Shown: positions 29,168 to 40,449 of the stretch, piece by piece
Layout: each line of letters begins with the position of its first letter
Numbering within the stretch: position 1 is the stretch's first letter
Assembly: GCA_905221605.1 (NCBI GenBank)
Contig: CAJNDS010002074.1
Location: forward strand, 192,001-256,000
Reading direction: 5' to 3'
Length of the DNA: 64,000 nt
Source: Symbiodinium natans
Taxonomy: Eukaryota > Sar > Dinophyceae > Suessiales > Symbiodiniaceae
The notes under the pieces: model-generated
Databases searched by the model: none
The model's input: the letters and a program-made list of their open reading frames with translations, nothing else
What the model was told of the DNA's origin: nothing
Made by a program: the position numbers and the translations under genes

Positions 29168-29245
29168 CCCTCAAAATCGACTCAAGCCCGAGACTTGTTC
29201 CAGAAACTCGGGCTCTGAACAGTCTCTGAGTCTCTGTGTCCTCAC

Positions 29246-29281
29246 CTAAACCCTAAACCCTAAACCCTAAACCCTAAACCC
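29246..29281 (-). repeat. CCCTAAA array
   Basis: Five units, 79 bp outside the right target duplication of the copia element. Confidence 0.95.
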
Positions 29282-30389
29282 ATAATTCCGATGGTTCCCA
29301 GAGGCGTCCTCGTTGAGACCCAGTGCCGCCAAGGCCTCGACTTGGTTCTCGCCTCAGAGGATAGCCCGCCCCTCCCTTCTCTCCCTCTGAATTCGACATG
29401 GTTCTTGAGCACACTCGGACACCTCACGGTTCTACATGAGTCTACCATCAATATATACATATATATATATACATATACATATATACTGTTCTATACTATA
29501 GTACAATAGTACGCATTTTATCCAAATAATTCATATATATATATATGTGTGTGTACAAAAACATTCAGTTGCGAGAGAGAGCCCAGCCTGGAAAGAGCGC
29601 TTCTTGCCTTCCGGCATCCTCACGGAGCCCAATCAGAGTCCCATCCCTTCCCCATCTCTTCACTCGCGCGCTCGTTTGGTTTTTAGCAGCCATGTGGAAA
29701 ATTTCCTCGTCTTCCGCGTCGTCAGGCTTCTTTGCCTTTCCGCATTCGCAAAGGCAAGGTCATGCTCCGTGCAGCGGTCAGGAACATCGGCAGTTGCGAC
29801 AAGCGCGCAAGGGGCTCCCCGCCTTTGCCAGCTTGAAGGGCGTGAGTGCATCGATGTCCTCCTTGGCCTAAGTTGGTAATGGGGGACAACTCGGGCCATT
29901 CAGTTCTTTGTGCACGCGCGCTGATGCAAAGACCCCTGAGGCATCCACTCGAAGGTCCTCGTCCTCCTGCTGAAGGACACTCAGCCTTCGCAGCATCTGC
30001 AAGGCCTCGGCGCTTCATGTTTTTAGTTCGTTAGGGCAGTGTAGGGAGTTTTTGGGGGCGCTTTCCAACAAGGCTCAGGTCCGGGCAGTGTGCGGGGGTG
30101 GAGCCTGTAGGGAAGCGCGCCGACGCGAGAGGGTCGTCCAGCCTAAGGGCAAAGCAAAGCCTGCACGCAGTGTGCTTTCTAAGCACTCCTGAGGATCCTA
30201 CGGAGCCACCAGCAAAGGACTTCCGGATTGCCCAGTGCCTCTTCCACCTGCGAGACTTGCCAGGCGCAGAGGACTCTGCAAATCAGCGCCCCTCGGCACT
30301 CAAACGTAAGGACCCGGGTTCATGCTGGCGCATCCACAAGCATGTGAATGTAGGTTCATTGACTGGACATGGGAGCGAGTTCTCAAGTG

Positions 30390-30920
30390 CTACGGCCCGC
30401 CTCCAGTCCCAGCGCTGCCTGCAAACCTGGTGCAACTGCAGCTCTCGGCTTCGGCTTCCAAACTTTCGCTTCTCTCCGCTTTTTCACTACGGCTCGCCTC
30501 CAGGCTCGCTTGCGGGGGACTGCGGGGCGTCGGCAACGCCTGCCGCGGAAGCCTCACCAAGCTGGTGACCCTTGCATGGCCAGGACAAAGGAAGAACAAA
30601 GGCAGCACAGTTGCGGGGTTCAGCCGATTCAGCTCGGCTTGGTCTAGGCACGGCGGTAGATCCTCTCCCAGAAGTCTAAGAATGGAGCAGCCAGAGCAGA
30701 GGCTGACTGATGTTGCCAAAGATGGCGGTGCCTTGGGCTGTGGCAACTGAAGAAGAAAGCTCTGAAACCACCAGGCGCTCGGTCGCTCAGTTGTCCGCAG
30801 CAACTGCAGTCCGTGAACGAGCGCCTGAGTTTCTGTTGCTAGAACTTGCGAAGCGTGCATGCAGTGCACGCTACACCCCTGCCTGCACTGACAGCAACAC
30901 TGGTCCAGTGAGATCCGCAT
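30390..30920 (-). other. Open minus-strand stretch of 176 codons, uncertain
   Basis: A long frame within 29.3-30.9 kb, otherwise without resolved exons. Other frames are open over parts of it, so coding is not established. Confidence 0.25.
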
Positions 30921-30944
30921 GCAGCGGAAATCTGGAAGTCAGCC

Positions 30945-32330
30945 TCTGGACCTCAGCCACATCACCCCGAACTGCAGGAAGCCAGGAGGCCGCTCGTCTA
31001 AAACGGCTGTACCAGGATCGTGGCAAAGCCGGACGCCGAGCCTCAGAACAATCAGCGCCCATGTCGAGGCGTGCTCACAGCACATCGGCTCCCTAAACCC
31101 TAAACCCTAAACCCTAAACCCTAAACCCTAAACCCTAAACCCTAAACCCTAAACTGGGAGCTTCGGCTGGACAGGTTCTGCAGCTCCGACATGGCGGCAG
31201 GGTCTGGTGCAGATTCCTGCCGAGCCCAAGCAACTCCCAAGCTGGCCCAAAGTCCTCTTTCGCCACATTGGCCGCCAGAGTCTGGGCTCGGCGCCGGATG
31301 GGGGAGGATCCGCTGCCTCAAGGGAGAAGAAGCACGCAAGAGGCACCCCGGACAGTAACCGCGGCTCTTGCGAAGCTTGGCAAGGGGCATTCGGTCAGGT
31401 CGGCAGACCTCAGATGCCCAAAAACGACTCAAAAAGTTCAATGGTTTAGGGTTTAGGGTTTAAGGGTTCAGGGTCGTGGGGCCGAAGTCGGAGAATTCTG
31501 CCGATCTCGAGGGCCCCACGGCGGCCACGAAGGCAGCGACCTCCTGGCAAAGCTCCTGTCACAGTTTAGGGTTTAGGGTTTTTGGTTTAGGGTTTAGGGT
31601 TTTTGGTTTAGGGTTTAGGGTTTAGGGTGTTTAGGGTTTGGGGTTTGGGGTTTAGGGTTTAGGGTTGACGGTTGCGGGTTGCGGGTTTAGGGTTTGGGGT
31701 TTAGGGTTTAGGGTTTAGGTGCGTGTGCTGTCGCTCACCTAGTCATCAAGCCAAGGCACTTAAGTTCGTGGCCCTGCAGTTCAGCAGACGAAGAATTACT
31801 AGAAGCTTTCTTATTTATGGGACAGAGGCCTTGAAGCTTGTGACTTTCCGCAACACTAGGCAGCCTATAAATGCTTGAAGTCACACAGGCAGACCACAGC
31901 GACCGTACATGTATGGCCTGGTAGCCGGGTGGCTGCTGACCAGCGGCCTCGGGCAAAAGCATTAGACATTGGACAGAAAATTGAATACGCAGAGTGGAAG
32001 CACCTTGGCACGAGCTCGGCGGACAGCAACATAACATGTTGAGCACAGCATGGATTTTCGGGTCCGCGAAGGTCCGCGAAGGAGCTTAAAGTTTACCTGG
32101 ATGCAGGCTGTACAGCATTGAGTGCGTGGTCAATAGTCTTTCGACCGGTTCATTCGCATGCCGCCCGACCCGCAAGCACTGCCCACCATTCGGTGACGGC
32201 GAGGCTTCGTTCGATGTTCCGCATGATGCTCCCCACGTCTCCTCGTCTGCTTGCATGCAGCATACTGATAGATGACAGAAATGATGTGTGCGAGCGGGCC
32301 GAGGTGGACTGATCTGCCGGAAGATCTCTG
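30945..32330 (-). CDS. Exon chain of unknown product, 30.9-32.3 kb
   Basis: Minus-strand open segments: about 32,330-32,150 (FLSSISMLHASRRGDVGSIM), about 32,046-31,745 (LRIQFSVQCLMLLPEAAG, IHVRSLWSACVTSSIYRLP), about 31,560-31,490 (EVAAFVAAVGPSRSAEF), about 31,441-31,155 (ending NLSSRSSQ) and 31,092-30,945 (EPMCCEHASTWALIVLRLG). The last two join in phase across a 62-bp intron, 31,154-31,093, that is nothing but TTTAGGG repeats and has GT and AG ends. No family is recognised. Confidence 0.48.
31093..31154 (-). repeat. Pure TTTAGGG array that forms a whole intron
   Basis: 62 bp of perfect units on the minus strand, beginning GTTTAG and ending TTTAG. The upstream exon ends with two bases of a codon (CA) and the downstream exon begins with G, restoring CAG and an open frame. 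Confidence 0.8.
31564..31718 (+). repeat. TTTAGGG array, degenerate
   Basis: About 20 units with TTTTTGG and TTTGGGG variants. Confidence 0.95.
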
Positions 32331-32578
32331 TAACATTTGTACACTGGAGACACCAGGCCCAGCCCTGCCTCACATTCCTCACAGGTTCGCCACCCTAAAC
32401 ACACTAAACACACGAAACCCGAAACCCTAAACCCTAAACCGCAGGCCGGTCGGTAGCCCAGTGGTCCAGACAACGTAAGAGCAGCACCTAGACCATGCCG
32501 CGAATGCGCTCTGAATGCTGCGATCTCAGCCTGCTGAAGTAATCCTGCGGACGCTGCACTCTTCAACCTCGGCTACTA

Positions 32579-32692
32579 TATGGCATTTCGAAAATAGGGG
32601 TACCCCTAAATTTACCCCAACATACTATAATCCTCATTATAGGAGCCCCAGAAAGGGTACCCCCAATTTGCGGAAACCACTATATACAGACA
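32579..32692. mobile_element. MITE-like element, GGGGTACCCC family
   Basis: Left end CATTTCGAAAATAGGGGTACC; right end is an imperfect inverted copy (GGTACCCCCAATTTGCGGAAA). Confidence 0.7.
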
Positions 32693-34179
32693 ACAGAGTG
32701 AGCGCGTGGGATTTCTCCAGCACTGTAAATGAAGGAAGTGTCTCTGACAGCTGGATTCGCCTGGACTCAGCGGTAGTTCTTGGCAGACGGGAACTCTGCC
32801 CGAAACTGGCCAAACGTTCACAGTAGGCCACGATGCTCAGACAGTACCGGTGAAATTCAAACGGCAGCCAACGGCTTACTGCATAAGCTGCCTTTCGGAA
32901 GCACTGCCCCAAACTGAGAAGCTTCAAACAAAACTGAATGGCTCCAAATCAAAACAGTCAACGTCACTAGGACTTGCCTCCCCTTTCGACTGCTGCAGGC
33001 TGACCCAACAACAGCCAGCGGTCGCCAAGTCCTATACCCCCAGACATCTCACAACGAAGGACCTGGGCGTCGCAAATCACCTAAAGCCCTGGAGAAAGAA
33101 GCCTCACAAGTCCTAAGCCGCGAAGGGCTTAGGACCTCGGAATCCTCCCGCTCCTTAGAAGCCCCTTGGCCGGCGAATTTTTTCGGGCGGCCCCGTGCTT
33201 TGTAGGCAGCCGTTTTGTAGAGTTCGGGGGCTTCGGGCATTTTGGGGAAGTTTTGGGCGTTGGAGCTGCCGACCCTGGCTCATGTCCATGCGTCCCCGAG
33301 GACTGCGGTGGGCAGTTGCGCATCCTTTCTCTGGGTTTGCTGGTGTACCACACATCAGACATGTCATACGGGGGCAAGCAGGCGTCAAGCCATGACCCAT
33401 GAAATGAACAAGAACAGAGGCGAGTCATGGGCGCAGCTTACTCTATCTTCTCACGTATTCTGTTCTTAAGGTCAAAGCTGCGAGCCGGTCTTTGCGATAT
33501 GGGGGACAGCCAAGGCCTGAACAACTGCTGAAGCTTGCAGGGAAGCTCCAACCAAGGCATAGAGATGCATTGCTAGGCACAGCCAGCCACCTTGAGACCC
33601 AACGCTACGCTGAAGGTCCTGCTTAGATATGCACAATCTTGCCGAGTCTCGGCACTGCTGAGCAGACGCTGCCACAGGACCTCCGCCATAAACAGGGCAA
33701 CTCGATTTTGGAGCTGAGCTGGTGAGGGAGAAAGGGGCAGAGACAGGGGAGGATCCAGAATTTCTTGCAGAACAGCAGTGAAGGAAGGCAAGGTCGGAAC
33801 ATGGAAGAGCTTTCTGGAATGACTTGTGCTGGTCGCACAAAGTCATCGACACTGCGACCTGAGGAACAGGCCATAGCGTGGCCTAGCTCGAAGGCACCAC
33901 GACGGACACGTGGAAGGACGCCCCATCACCTCAACAGGGAGTCCCTAGGCCCTAGCCACCAGACAAGGAGAGGCTCAATCTCTTCTTCCTCTCTCTCCCC
34001 GCTCTCTTCCAGGTTCCTCCCCACTTGAACTGTGGCCCGCGCTGTAGCCAGAAGGGATAGGCACTTGGTACTGGTAGCCTAGAGCAGAGTGGTACACAAC
34101 ATGACTGCGTAGGTTGTGTGCAACATGCCAGTCACCACTCGCTCCCAGGCCCAAACCGTGGTCCGGAGGGAGAAGGGAA

Positions 34180-34447
34180 GGCGGGGGGGGGGTGGGGGGG
34201 GTTGGACATCTCGGACGTATGTGCCGCACGGCCTTTGGTACGAGGTTGGCGACGCTGGGTTGGCAGTGTTGGTGCGTGGTTTTACGGTGTGGTGTGGGCG
34301 CGGAGGTGGCGTGGTGGTGGGCGTTGTGGTTGGGTGGTGGCGGGGTGGTGGTGGGGTGGTGGCAGGGGCGGTGGTAGGGGTGGTGGTAGGGGTCTTGGTA
34401 GCGAGTGGTGCTGGGGTGGTGCTGGGGGGTGGTGCTGAGGTGGTGGG
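34180..34447. repeat. GGTGG-rich simple sequence
   Basis: Imperfect GGTGGT and GGGGTGGTG units. Confidence 0.85.
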
Positions 34448-34615
34448 GTGGGGCAGAGCGCCAATACTGGGATCTGCTGCCAAGAAGTGATACATGAAAC
34501 TGACACCCCAAGCGATGCCTTGATATTCCACGGGCACCGATGTGGCGGCGTATCCTGGAAGTGACGCCAGAAAGAAACTTTGACGGCAGGTTCTCCGATG
34601 AAACTGAGGGTGTGC
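34440..34615 (-). CDS. Exon-like segment, unknown product
   Basis: On the minus strand this segment begins directly at the end of a TTTAGGG array (TTTAG|CACACC) and stays open for about 57 codons (FFLASLPGYAATSVPVEY, IAWGVSFMYHFLAADPSIG). It runs into the GT-rich repeat at 34.2-34.4 kb, where a donor could not be placed. Confidence 0.4.
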
Positions 34616-34764
34616 TAAACCCTAAACCCTAAACCCTAAACCCTAAACCCTAAACCCTAAACCCTAAACCCTAAACCAAACCCTAAACCCTAAACCCTAA
34701 ACCCTAACCCTAAACCCTGAACCCTGAACCCTAAACCCTAAACCATGAACCCTGAACCCTAAGC
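34616..34764 (-). repeat. CCCTAAA array
   Basis: About 20 units with CCCTGAA variants at the right end. Its left end directly precedes an exon on the minus strand. Confidence 0.96.
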
Positions 34765-34902
34765 TATCCTTAGCCGCAAGAACCACAGCTGCCACGTGAT
34801 CCCTACCCTGCTCGGCCTCCAGAACAGGAAGGAACGGTGACCTGTCCAGAGTCCCAAACTGGCTTCGGGCAGCTTGGTCTGTGGGACAGCTTGAGATCTT
34901 GA

Positions 34903-34985
34903 GTTCGGGGTTTAGGGGTTTAAGGGTTAGGGGTTTAGGGCTTAGAGTTTAGGGTTTAGGGTTTAGGGTTGAGGGCTTAGGGTTG
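34903..34985 (+). repeat. TTTAGGG array, degenerate
   Basis: About ten units with extra bases. Confidence 0.92.
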
Positions 34986-35599
34986 GAGTCCTGCAAAATC
35001 ATGGGGGCTGGGATCTTAGGAACTCCTTGCGTGGGGGTGTGGGTGGTGCCACAGCCCACAACGGGCCAGCCCTTAAGGGGGCTTTTGGAGCATGGACTTC
35101 ATTCTGAAGTACACAGCTCCTGCCTCAATTTGCTGGCTGTCGGGCACAGCACTTAGGAGGCCAGCATCCTCGCATCATACCACTCCACACATCGCCAAGC
35201 CGTGGGCATCTCTGCGACTCCCCACCCTTGCGCGAGCAGGGTCCTGCTGCCTGTACACCTCCATCAGCATGACCTCCACACATCTACACGTTCACAGAGA
35301 CCGATATGCAAAAGGCCTACTCAGCGGTCTAGAACAAGCAAACCTCTCTGCCCCCGCCCCCCACAAAGTGGGACCAGCCCAAACCGCTTGGAGCGGAGGT
35401 TCCACAACGTGGGCACTTCCCACAAGACCACGCCAAAAAGCGCCAAAAAGGCCTGCCCTGCACCTTTTTCGGGGCCATTCCCAGGACCTCTCCTACTGGT
35501 AGGACCGCCACACCCCGCATTCGACCAGCCCGGCTGCCGAGGCGGCGAGCGCGCAAGCGCTGACGCTTAGAGAGCACCTGTGCTCCATACTTTTTTGCT

Positions 35600-37520
35600 T
35601 CACGTTGCTCTGTGTGCATTCTCACTCCGAGCCTGCAAAAAGGAGCTGTACTCATCAGCTGCCGTAAGGCTCTTCAGGAAGGAGTCCAGGTCTGCCTGCA
35701 GAATGTGTTCTGGGGGGTATCTACCAGTGGAGAGTTTGGGAATCCTTGCCTGCAGCTCCCCCAGAGATGTTCGCATATCTTGGAGGTGCTGCATCGCAGA
35801 TTGGAAGCTGGCCTGGGGTGGGCACCCTGAACCCTAAACCCTGAACTAAACCCCAGCATCACTTTCCAGCTAAGCTGCCCTGGTCATCCCAATCTCGGAA
35901 AGGGTCTTCCTCGGAGCAGCATAGCATCGTTGAGCCCAGCACACATCAAAGATACTACGGGACTCTGCATACCGAAATGACAGCTGCCACCCGGTTGCTC
36001 GAGGTGCGACTCGAACATGTTCTTGTACTCTTGATGCCCTTGGCACAGAGAGGTGCTGAGAAATGCTGTCTGAGCTTGCCGCGGGGCTCTATCGCAAAGA
36101 TCCCTTTCAGGCACTCGATACCGGCACGGATTGTGAGACACTCCCTGAGCCTGGCACGCAGCGTCCACAGCCTTGGGCACAGGCGCTCCATTGCAAATCG
36201 CTTGAAAGTGTGCGGCCAGGTCAGGCCCGTAGCTTGCAGGATGCACATTTAGCGCTTCTTGCATCCAGGTAGCAATGGATGGGATCCGTCTGGCCACAGC
36301 GCCGTGAAGTCTTGAGCATGTTCGGATGCAAACTGGTGCAGAAGCTGCTGAAAGCTGCCTCAAACAGTGGGCAGACCTACCACTATAGCACCCCCACCCC
36401 TAAGAACCGTGGCTCGAACCGTGCAGGTGTCTTGCAACCCCGCGGGTCCCAATATTGATCCAAGCTGCTGTCCTCGAAGCTGTCACGAAGCGGCTCCAAG
36501 CTGGTCGAGATCAGCCAATCCTGGCAGCAGACCCTGGCGTATAATCCCTGCATGCCCCGGGCTCCCCCTAAACCCTAAACCCTAAACCCTAAACCTTAAA
36601 CCCTAAACCCTAAACCCTAAACCGCCCCTTCGCGGGCCTCATGCTTCTGCATACGTATCCTGGGAGAAAGGAGGTCAAGATCATCCTCAACATCGTAGGC
36701 ATGATCCTTGCAGCATTGCGAGTTTCAGAAGCTGCGCCACAGCCGCGACTTTTGGGCGGACTGCGGCTCACAAGTCACCAAGATCGACAGATAGAATCTG
36801 TGTGATGAGAGCAAAAACCTATCCAAACAAAAGCAACTGCTGCCCAGCTTCGACAGCGGCCATGGTGGACGACTGAAAAAACCCAAGTATCGGGTGTGGC
36901 TGGGATTTACGACGAAGGCAGGCACATGCGCTGAGCTAGCTGGTCGTTGAAGGTAGCATCTGCTTCTGGAGTTCACAGAGCAACACCCAAACCACGAGGG
37001 ATCGGGGCACTTCCTGCTACTGCTGAGCCAAGTTCTGCAGAACAACCCTTAGGCTGAAGGTTTCGGGCTTTGCATTTGGAGTCATGCAATGTGTCCCGTA
37101 GCGGTTGTTGCCTCATTGGCCGGGATTGCCTGAACACCCGGTTCGAACTTTGTAGGTGCACATGTCACTGAATGTGGAGCTAAACGTTTAGGCATCGACA
37201 AAAACAGAGACGTAGCACATGCATTGAGTGCACGAGCTTAATGACCAAGCGCCCTGCTCCTGAAACTGCCTGGACGCTTGGCCTGAGTTGTACAATCAGA
37301 GGGCACAAGAGCGTGAGCTTCAGCTAAATTGATGGTACGCCCGTTTTCGTGAAACGATCTGCGAGTTCGAAGCACAACTTGATCAGCCGTACATGAGCAA
37401 CGCAGCCGCCGAGCTGTTAACCCCTCCTGCAACGTCTCATTGGGCACTAAGATGTTGCCCACTTCTTGGCGGGGGCTGTGGCCAAAATGACAGCCGCATG
37501 CTGCCCACAGTTGTCTTGCC
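35600..37520 (-). CDS. Exon chain of unknown product, 35.6-37.5 kb
   Basis: Minus-strand open segments: about 37,520-37,260 (LQEGLTARRLRCSCTADQVV), about 36,700-36,625 (DHAYDVEDDLDLLSPRIRMQ), about 36,568-36,386 (LYARVCCQDWLISTSLEPLR, DSFEDSSLDQYWDP), about 36,370-36,255 (FQQLLHQFASEHAQDFTALW), about 36,235-36,000 (FKRFAMERLCPRLWTLRARL, IECLKGIFAIEPRGKLRQHF) and about 35,815-35,600 (MRTSLGELQARIPKLSTGRY, FLKSLTAADEYSSFLQARSE). The composition is helical and acidic/basic. A CCCTAAA array (36,568-36,624) separates two of these exons. No family is recognised. Confidence 0.48.
36568..36624 (-). repeat. CCCTAAA array between two exons
   Basis: Eight units. The minus-strand sequence is open directly on both sides. 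Confidence 0.95.
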
Positions 37521-37526
37521 ATTTTA

Positions 37527-37820
37527 ATGTGTGTGCGTATGTGCGAGCGAGTCTGTGGTCCTGTGCGCTTCTGCGCCTGCACCTGCACCAGCGCGCGTGT
37601 TCCAACACAGAAAGGCTTCGGCTTGGCTTTCGAAAAACCTTCAATGGTTCGTACCCTGAAAACGCTTGCGATGTTTCAGCCTGACTTGGACGAAACACTT
37701 TCCTTCTTTATCGTGGTGGACAGATCCCACTCCGACCTCGGAGTGGTGGCCAAGTATACAAAACGCTTTTACAAGGAGACCCCGTATATCATTAGTTGGC
37801 AATTTTGTACACAGTCATGA
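37527..37820 (+). CDS. Possible plus-strand ORF, unknown product
   Basis: 97 codons, one of few plus-strand frames with protein-like composition (MVRTLKTLAMFQPDLDETLS, GVVAKYTKRFYKETPYIIS). It could be chance, since the surrounding exons are on the other strand. Confidence 0.25.
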   Translation: MCVRMCERVCGPVRFCACTCTSARVPTQKGFGLAFEKPSMVRTLKTLAMFQPDLDETLSFFIVVDRSHSDLGVVAKYTKRFYKETPYIISWQFCTQS

Positions 37821-37985
37821 TTCTCAACATATGTCGGCATTTCAAAAGCCTTTGGTGAGGAAACCCTCACTGTCTTCCTCTCCCTTGGTGCCCGTGCATT
37901 TCCAGCCACGGTAGCGGATCCACAGGCGGGCGGAGCCGGCAAAGCCTGGGGATCAGACACCAGAGTTCCCCAAAAGAAAGAGTTA

Positions 37986-38074
37986 CCCTAAACCCTTAGT
38001 AGAAACCCTAAACCCTAAACCCAAAACCGTAAACCCTAAACCCTAAACCCAAAACCCTAAACCCCTAAACCCTA
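37986..38074 (-). repeat. CCCTAAA array, degenerate
   Basis: About 11 units with CCCAAAA variants. Confidence 0.93.
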
Positions 38075-38164
38075 GCTGGGCCCCACCTTTGCAGGTCCGA
38101 AGCCTCGCGGCGCCAGGCGGCCGCCTGGACGTCCAACACCCCCCTGCCCCCACCGGGCCCCTGT

Positions 38165-38398
38165 GAATCACTATACGGTGCTATATACTATTCTGTACTG
38201 TATTACACTCCACTGTACTGTGCTATACGATACTAGACTATATTGTATTATACTATACTGTACTATACTATACTATTCCGTGCTTTTTTCTCCTATACTG
38301 TACAATCCCATACCTTACTCTACCATACTATACTACACGATACTATACTGTATTGTACTGTACTGTACTATTCTATACTATACTATGCCATACTTCTA
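38165..38398. repeat. TACTA/TACTG simple repeat
   Basis: Degenerate pentamer-like repeats (ACTATACTGTACTATACT), followed to about 38,900 by TA and ATGTATA-rich sequence. Confidence 0.9.
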
Positions 38399-39025
38399 TT
38401 TACTGGTAGACTTGTGTATATGTGTATATATATATGTATATATATATATATAAATACTTGTTGCGTGCTTGTGTGTGTTGCCGCCTTTTTCCGAATCATA
38501 AACAGATAGATAAATAGATAGATAGATATACATACATTTATTTTTTATGCCTGTTTCATATTTATATTTACATTTATATCTATGCATGTATGCATATGTG
38601 TCAACACCTGTGTAAACCTGTATGTATGCATGTCTCTATATACATATATACATATTATACATATGCATAGATGTAATAATACATGTGGTATACGTGTCAT
38701 CAAATATTACATCCACATGTATCTGGATGTGGTGATCGTCATTTCTTTGTGTTGCTTATATCTATACTTATACGTATACGTACATGCATCTTGTGTATGT
38801 GTAGACGGATATACTTCTGCTTCTACATATTTGGATATGTATATACAGTATACATGTATTTCCGCATATACTTACATATTAATATTCTCGTATATCTGTA
38901 CATTTAGTCTTCATACATGTCGCTGTATGTTTTTTGCGCCTTTTCTTGTCAGTGAAGAGATACATATCTACCTTATTCATGTATGCATACTTATCTTCAC
39001 AAATGGATCTATGAATATATGTATA

Positions 39026-39128
39026 TGGGTGGTTGTCAAAATTATGATCCCTTTTGGGGTACCCTAAATATTAGGTGCCGTATTATAATAGGGATCCAAA
39101 AAGGGACCATGATTTTGACAACCACCCA
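39026..39128. mobile_element. MITE-like element, TGGGTGGTTGTC family, copy 1
   Basis: Terminal inverted repeats of at least 17 bp (TGGGTGGTTGTCAAAAT), perfect. The interior is shared with 43,091-43,194 at roughly nine bases in ten. Confidence 0.9.
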
Positions 39129-39446
39129 TATGTATGTATGCTGATATTTCTGTTTTAAACAATAGAATGGTACATTTGCTCATACAAAGCTGCAGCCAGT
39201 GCAAACCCAGTGTAAACCGTGGCCCCGAAACCGTGCAAAACAAAACCCATCCCCAAAACACACCCTAAACTCTAAGCCTTTGAAGAGAGCTGAACTGAAA
39301 ATCATCTTACAGTTGATACTCTCTGAGGACCCTATACCTTGAACCCTAAGTCCTAAGGCCCTACACCCTCCAGGCTCGCACCTCTTCGTCAGCGTCGGCC
39401 GCAGCAGGCTCCAACTCACCCAAGTGACCGTCGACCACCAGCTCCT

Positions 39447-39600
39447 GGTTTAGGGTTTAGGGTTTCGGGCTTAGTGTTTCGGCTTTAGGGCTTCGAATTT
39501 AGGATTTAGGGTTTAGGGTTTCGGGTTTAGGGTCTAGGGTCTAGGGTTTAGGAGTTTGGGGTTTTCGGTTTAGGGTTTCTGGTTTAGAGTTTCGGGTTTG
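39447..39600 (+). repeat. TTTAGGG array, degenerate
   Basis: About 20 diverged units (TTTCGGG, TCTAGGG). Confidence 0.9.
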
Positions 39601-39770
39601 GGGCTTCTCTGGCGCGTTGGCAAAAAACTCTTCAGAGGAGCGCGGGGGCGGTGGATCCTCCAGCACTCTGATGTTGACTTCCTGCTCAAGATCCTCGGCT
39701 CGTCGTCGGCCTTAGGCAGAGAACCGATGCAGCAACAAGTTTGCCCTTTAGCTGCTTCAGCATTTGCTGT

Positions 39771-39869
39771 ACTTACTGTTGGTTAGCGGGGAATGAAGGA
39801 ATGAGGTACCCCATGTAATTCCTTAAAGGGTATATGTAGGGCCCTCATTCCCTCATTCCAACAGTAAGT
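39771..39869. mobile_element. MITE-like element with ACTTACTGTTGG inverted repeats
   Basis: Perfect 12-bp termini (39,771-39,782 and 39,858-39,869) plus an inner inverted pair GGAATGAAGGAATGAGG and CCTCATTCCCTCATTCC. Confidence 0.75.
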
Positions 39870-39969
39870 GTAGCTTTTGGCCGTGACCCGGATCCCGAGA
39901 GCAGGGCCGTCCATGCACAGCTGGGAAGCGGTCTCGCACGCGTCAAGCCCTCCAGGCCTCAGAAACCAA

Positions 39970-40092
39970 ACCCCAACCCTAAACCCTAAACCCGAAACCC
40001 CAAACCCTAAACCCTAGGCCCTCAACCCTGAACCCTAAACCCTAAACTCTAAACCCTACACCCTAAACCCTAAACCCTAAACCCTAAACCCA
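39970..40092 (-). repeat. CCCTAAA array
   Basis: About 17 units with variants. Confidence 0.95.
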
Positions 40093-40449
40093 GGCTTTAG
40101 GGCTTATCGGGTCCAGGGCTTTGGCTTTCTGATGCTTGGCCTCGGACACCAGGACGCCCCCACCCGAGTGGAGCCTCCAAAGAGCCGTCCGCGCCTTTGT
40201 GCTGACGCTTTCCAGGCAGGGACATTGGCAGCCGGGACTTCTTATAACCCAAAATTGTAACTGTACTTATGCCCCTGAGACCCCTAAGTAGGTTCTGAGT
40301 GATTAGACTTGTACTTGGGGCTACAAGCATCCATGAACCTCCAAGCAGTCAGGGGCATTTGGCAGTCAGACACAGCTGACCTAAGCCCTCCACCCAAACG
40401 GCACCACAAGCCGCGGCAGCGTCGGCTGCTGACATGACCTGCTGGCTTC

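Noticed and set aside
33975-34537. Long His/Pro/Thr-rich frames on both strands
   Set aside because: They translate the GGTGG simple sequence; five frames are open at once.
37134-37155. tRNA T-arm (GGTTCGAAC)
   Set aside because: No acceptor or anticodon stem can be drawn around it.
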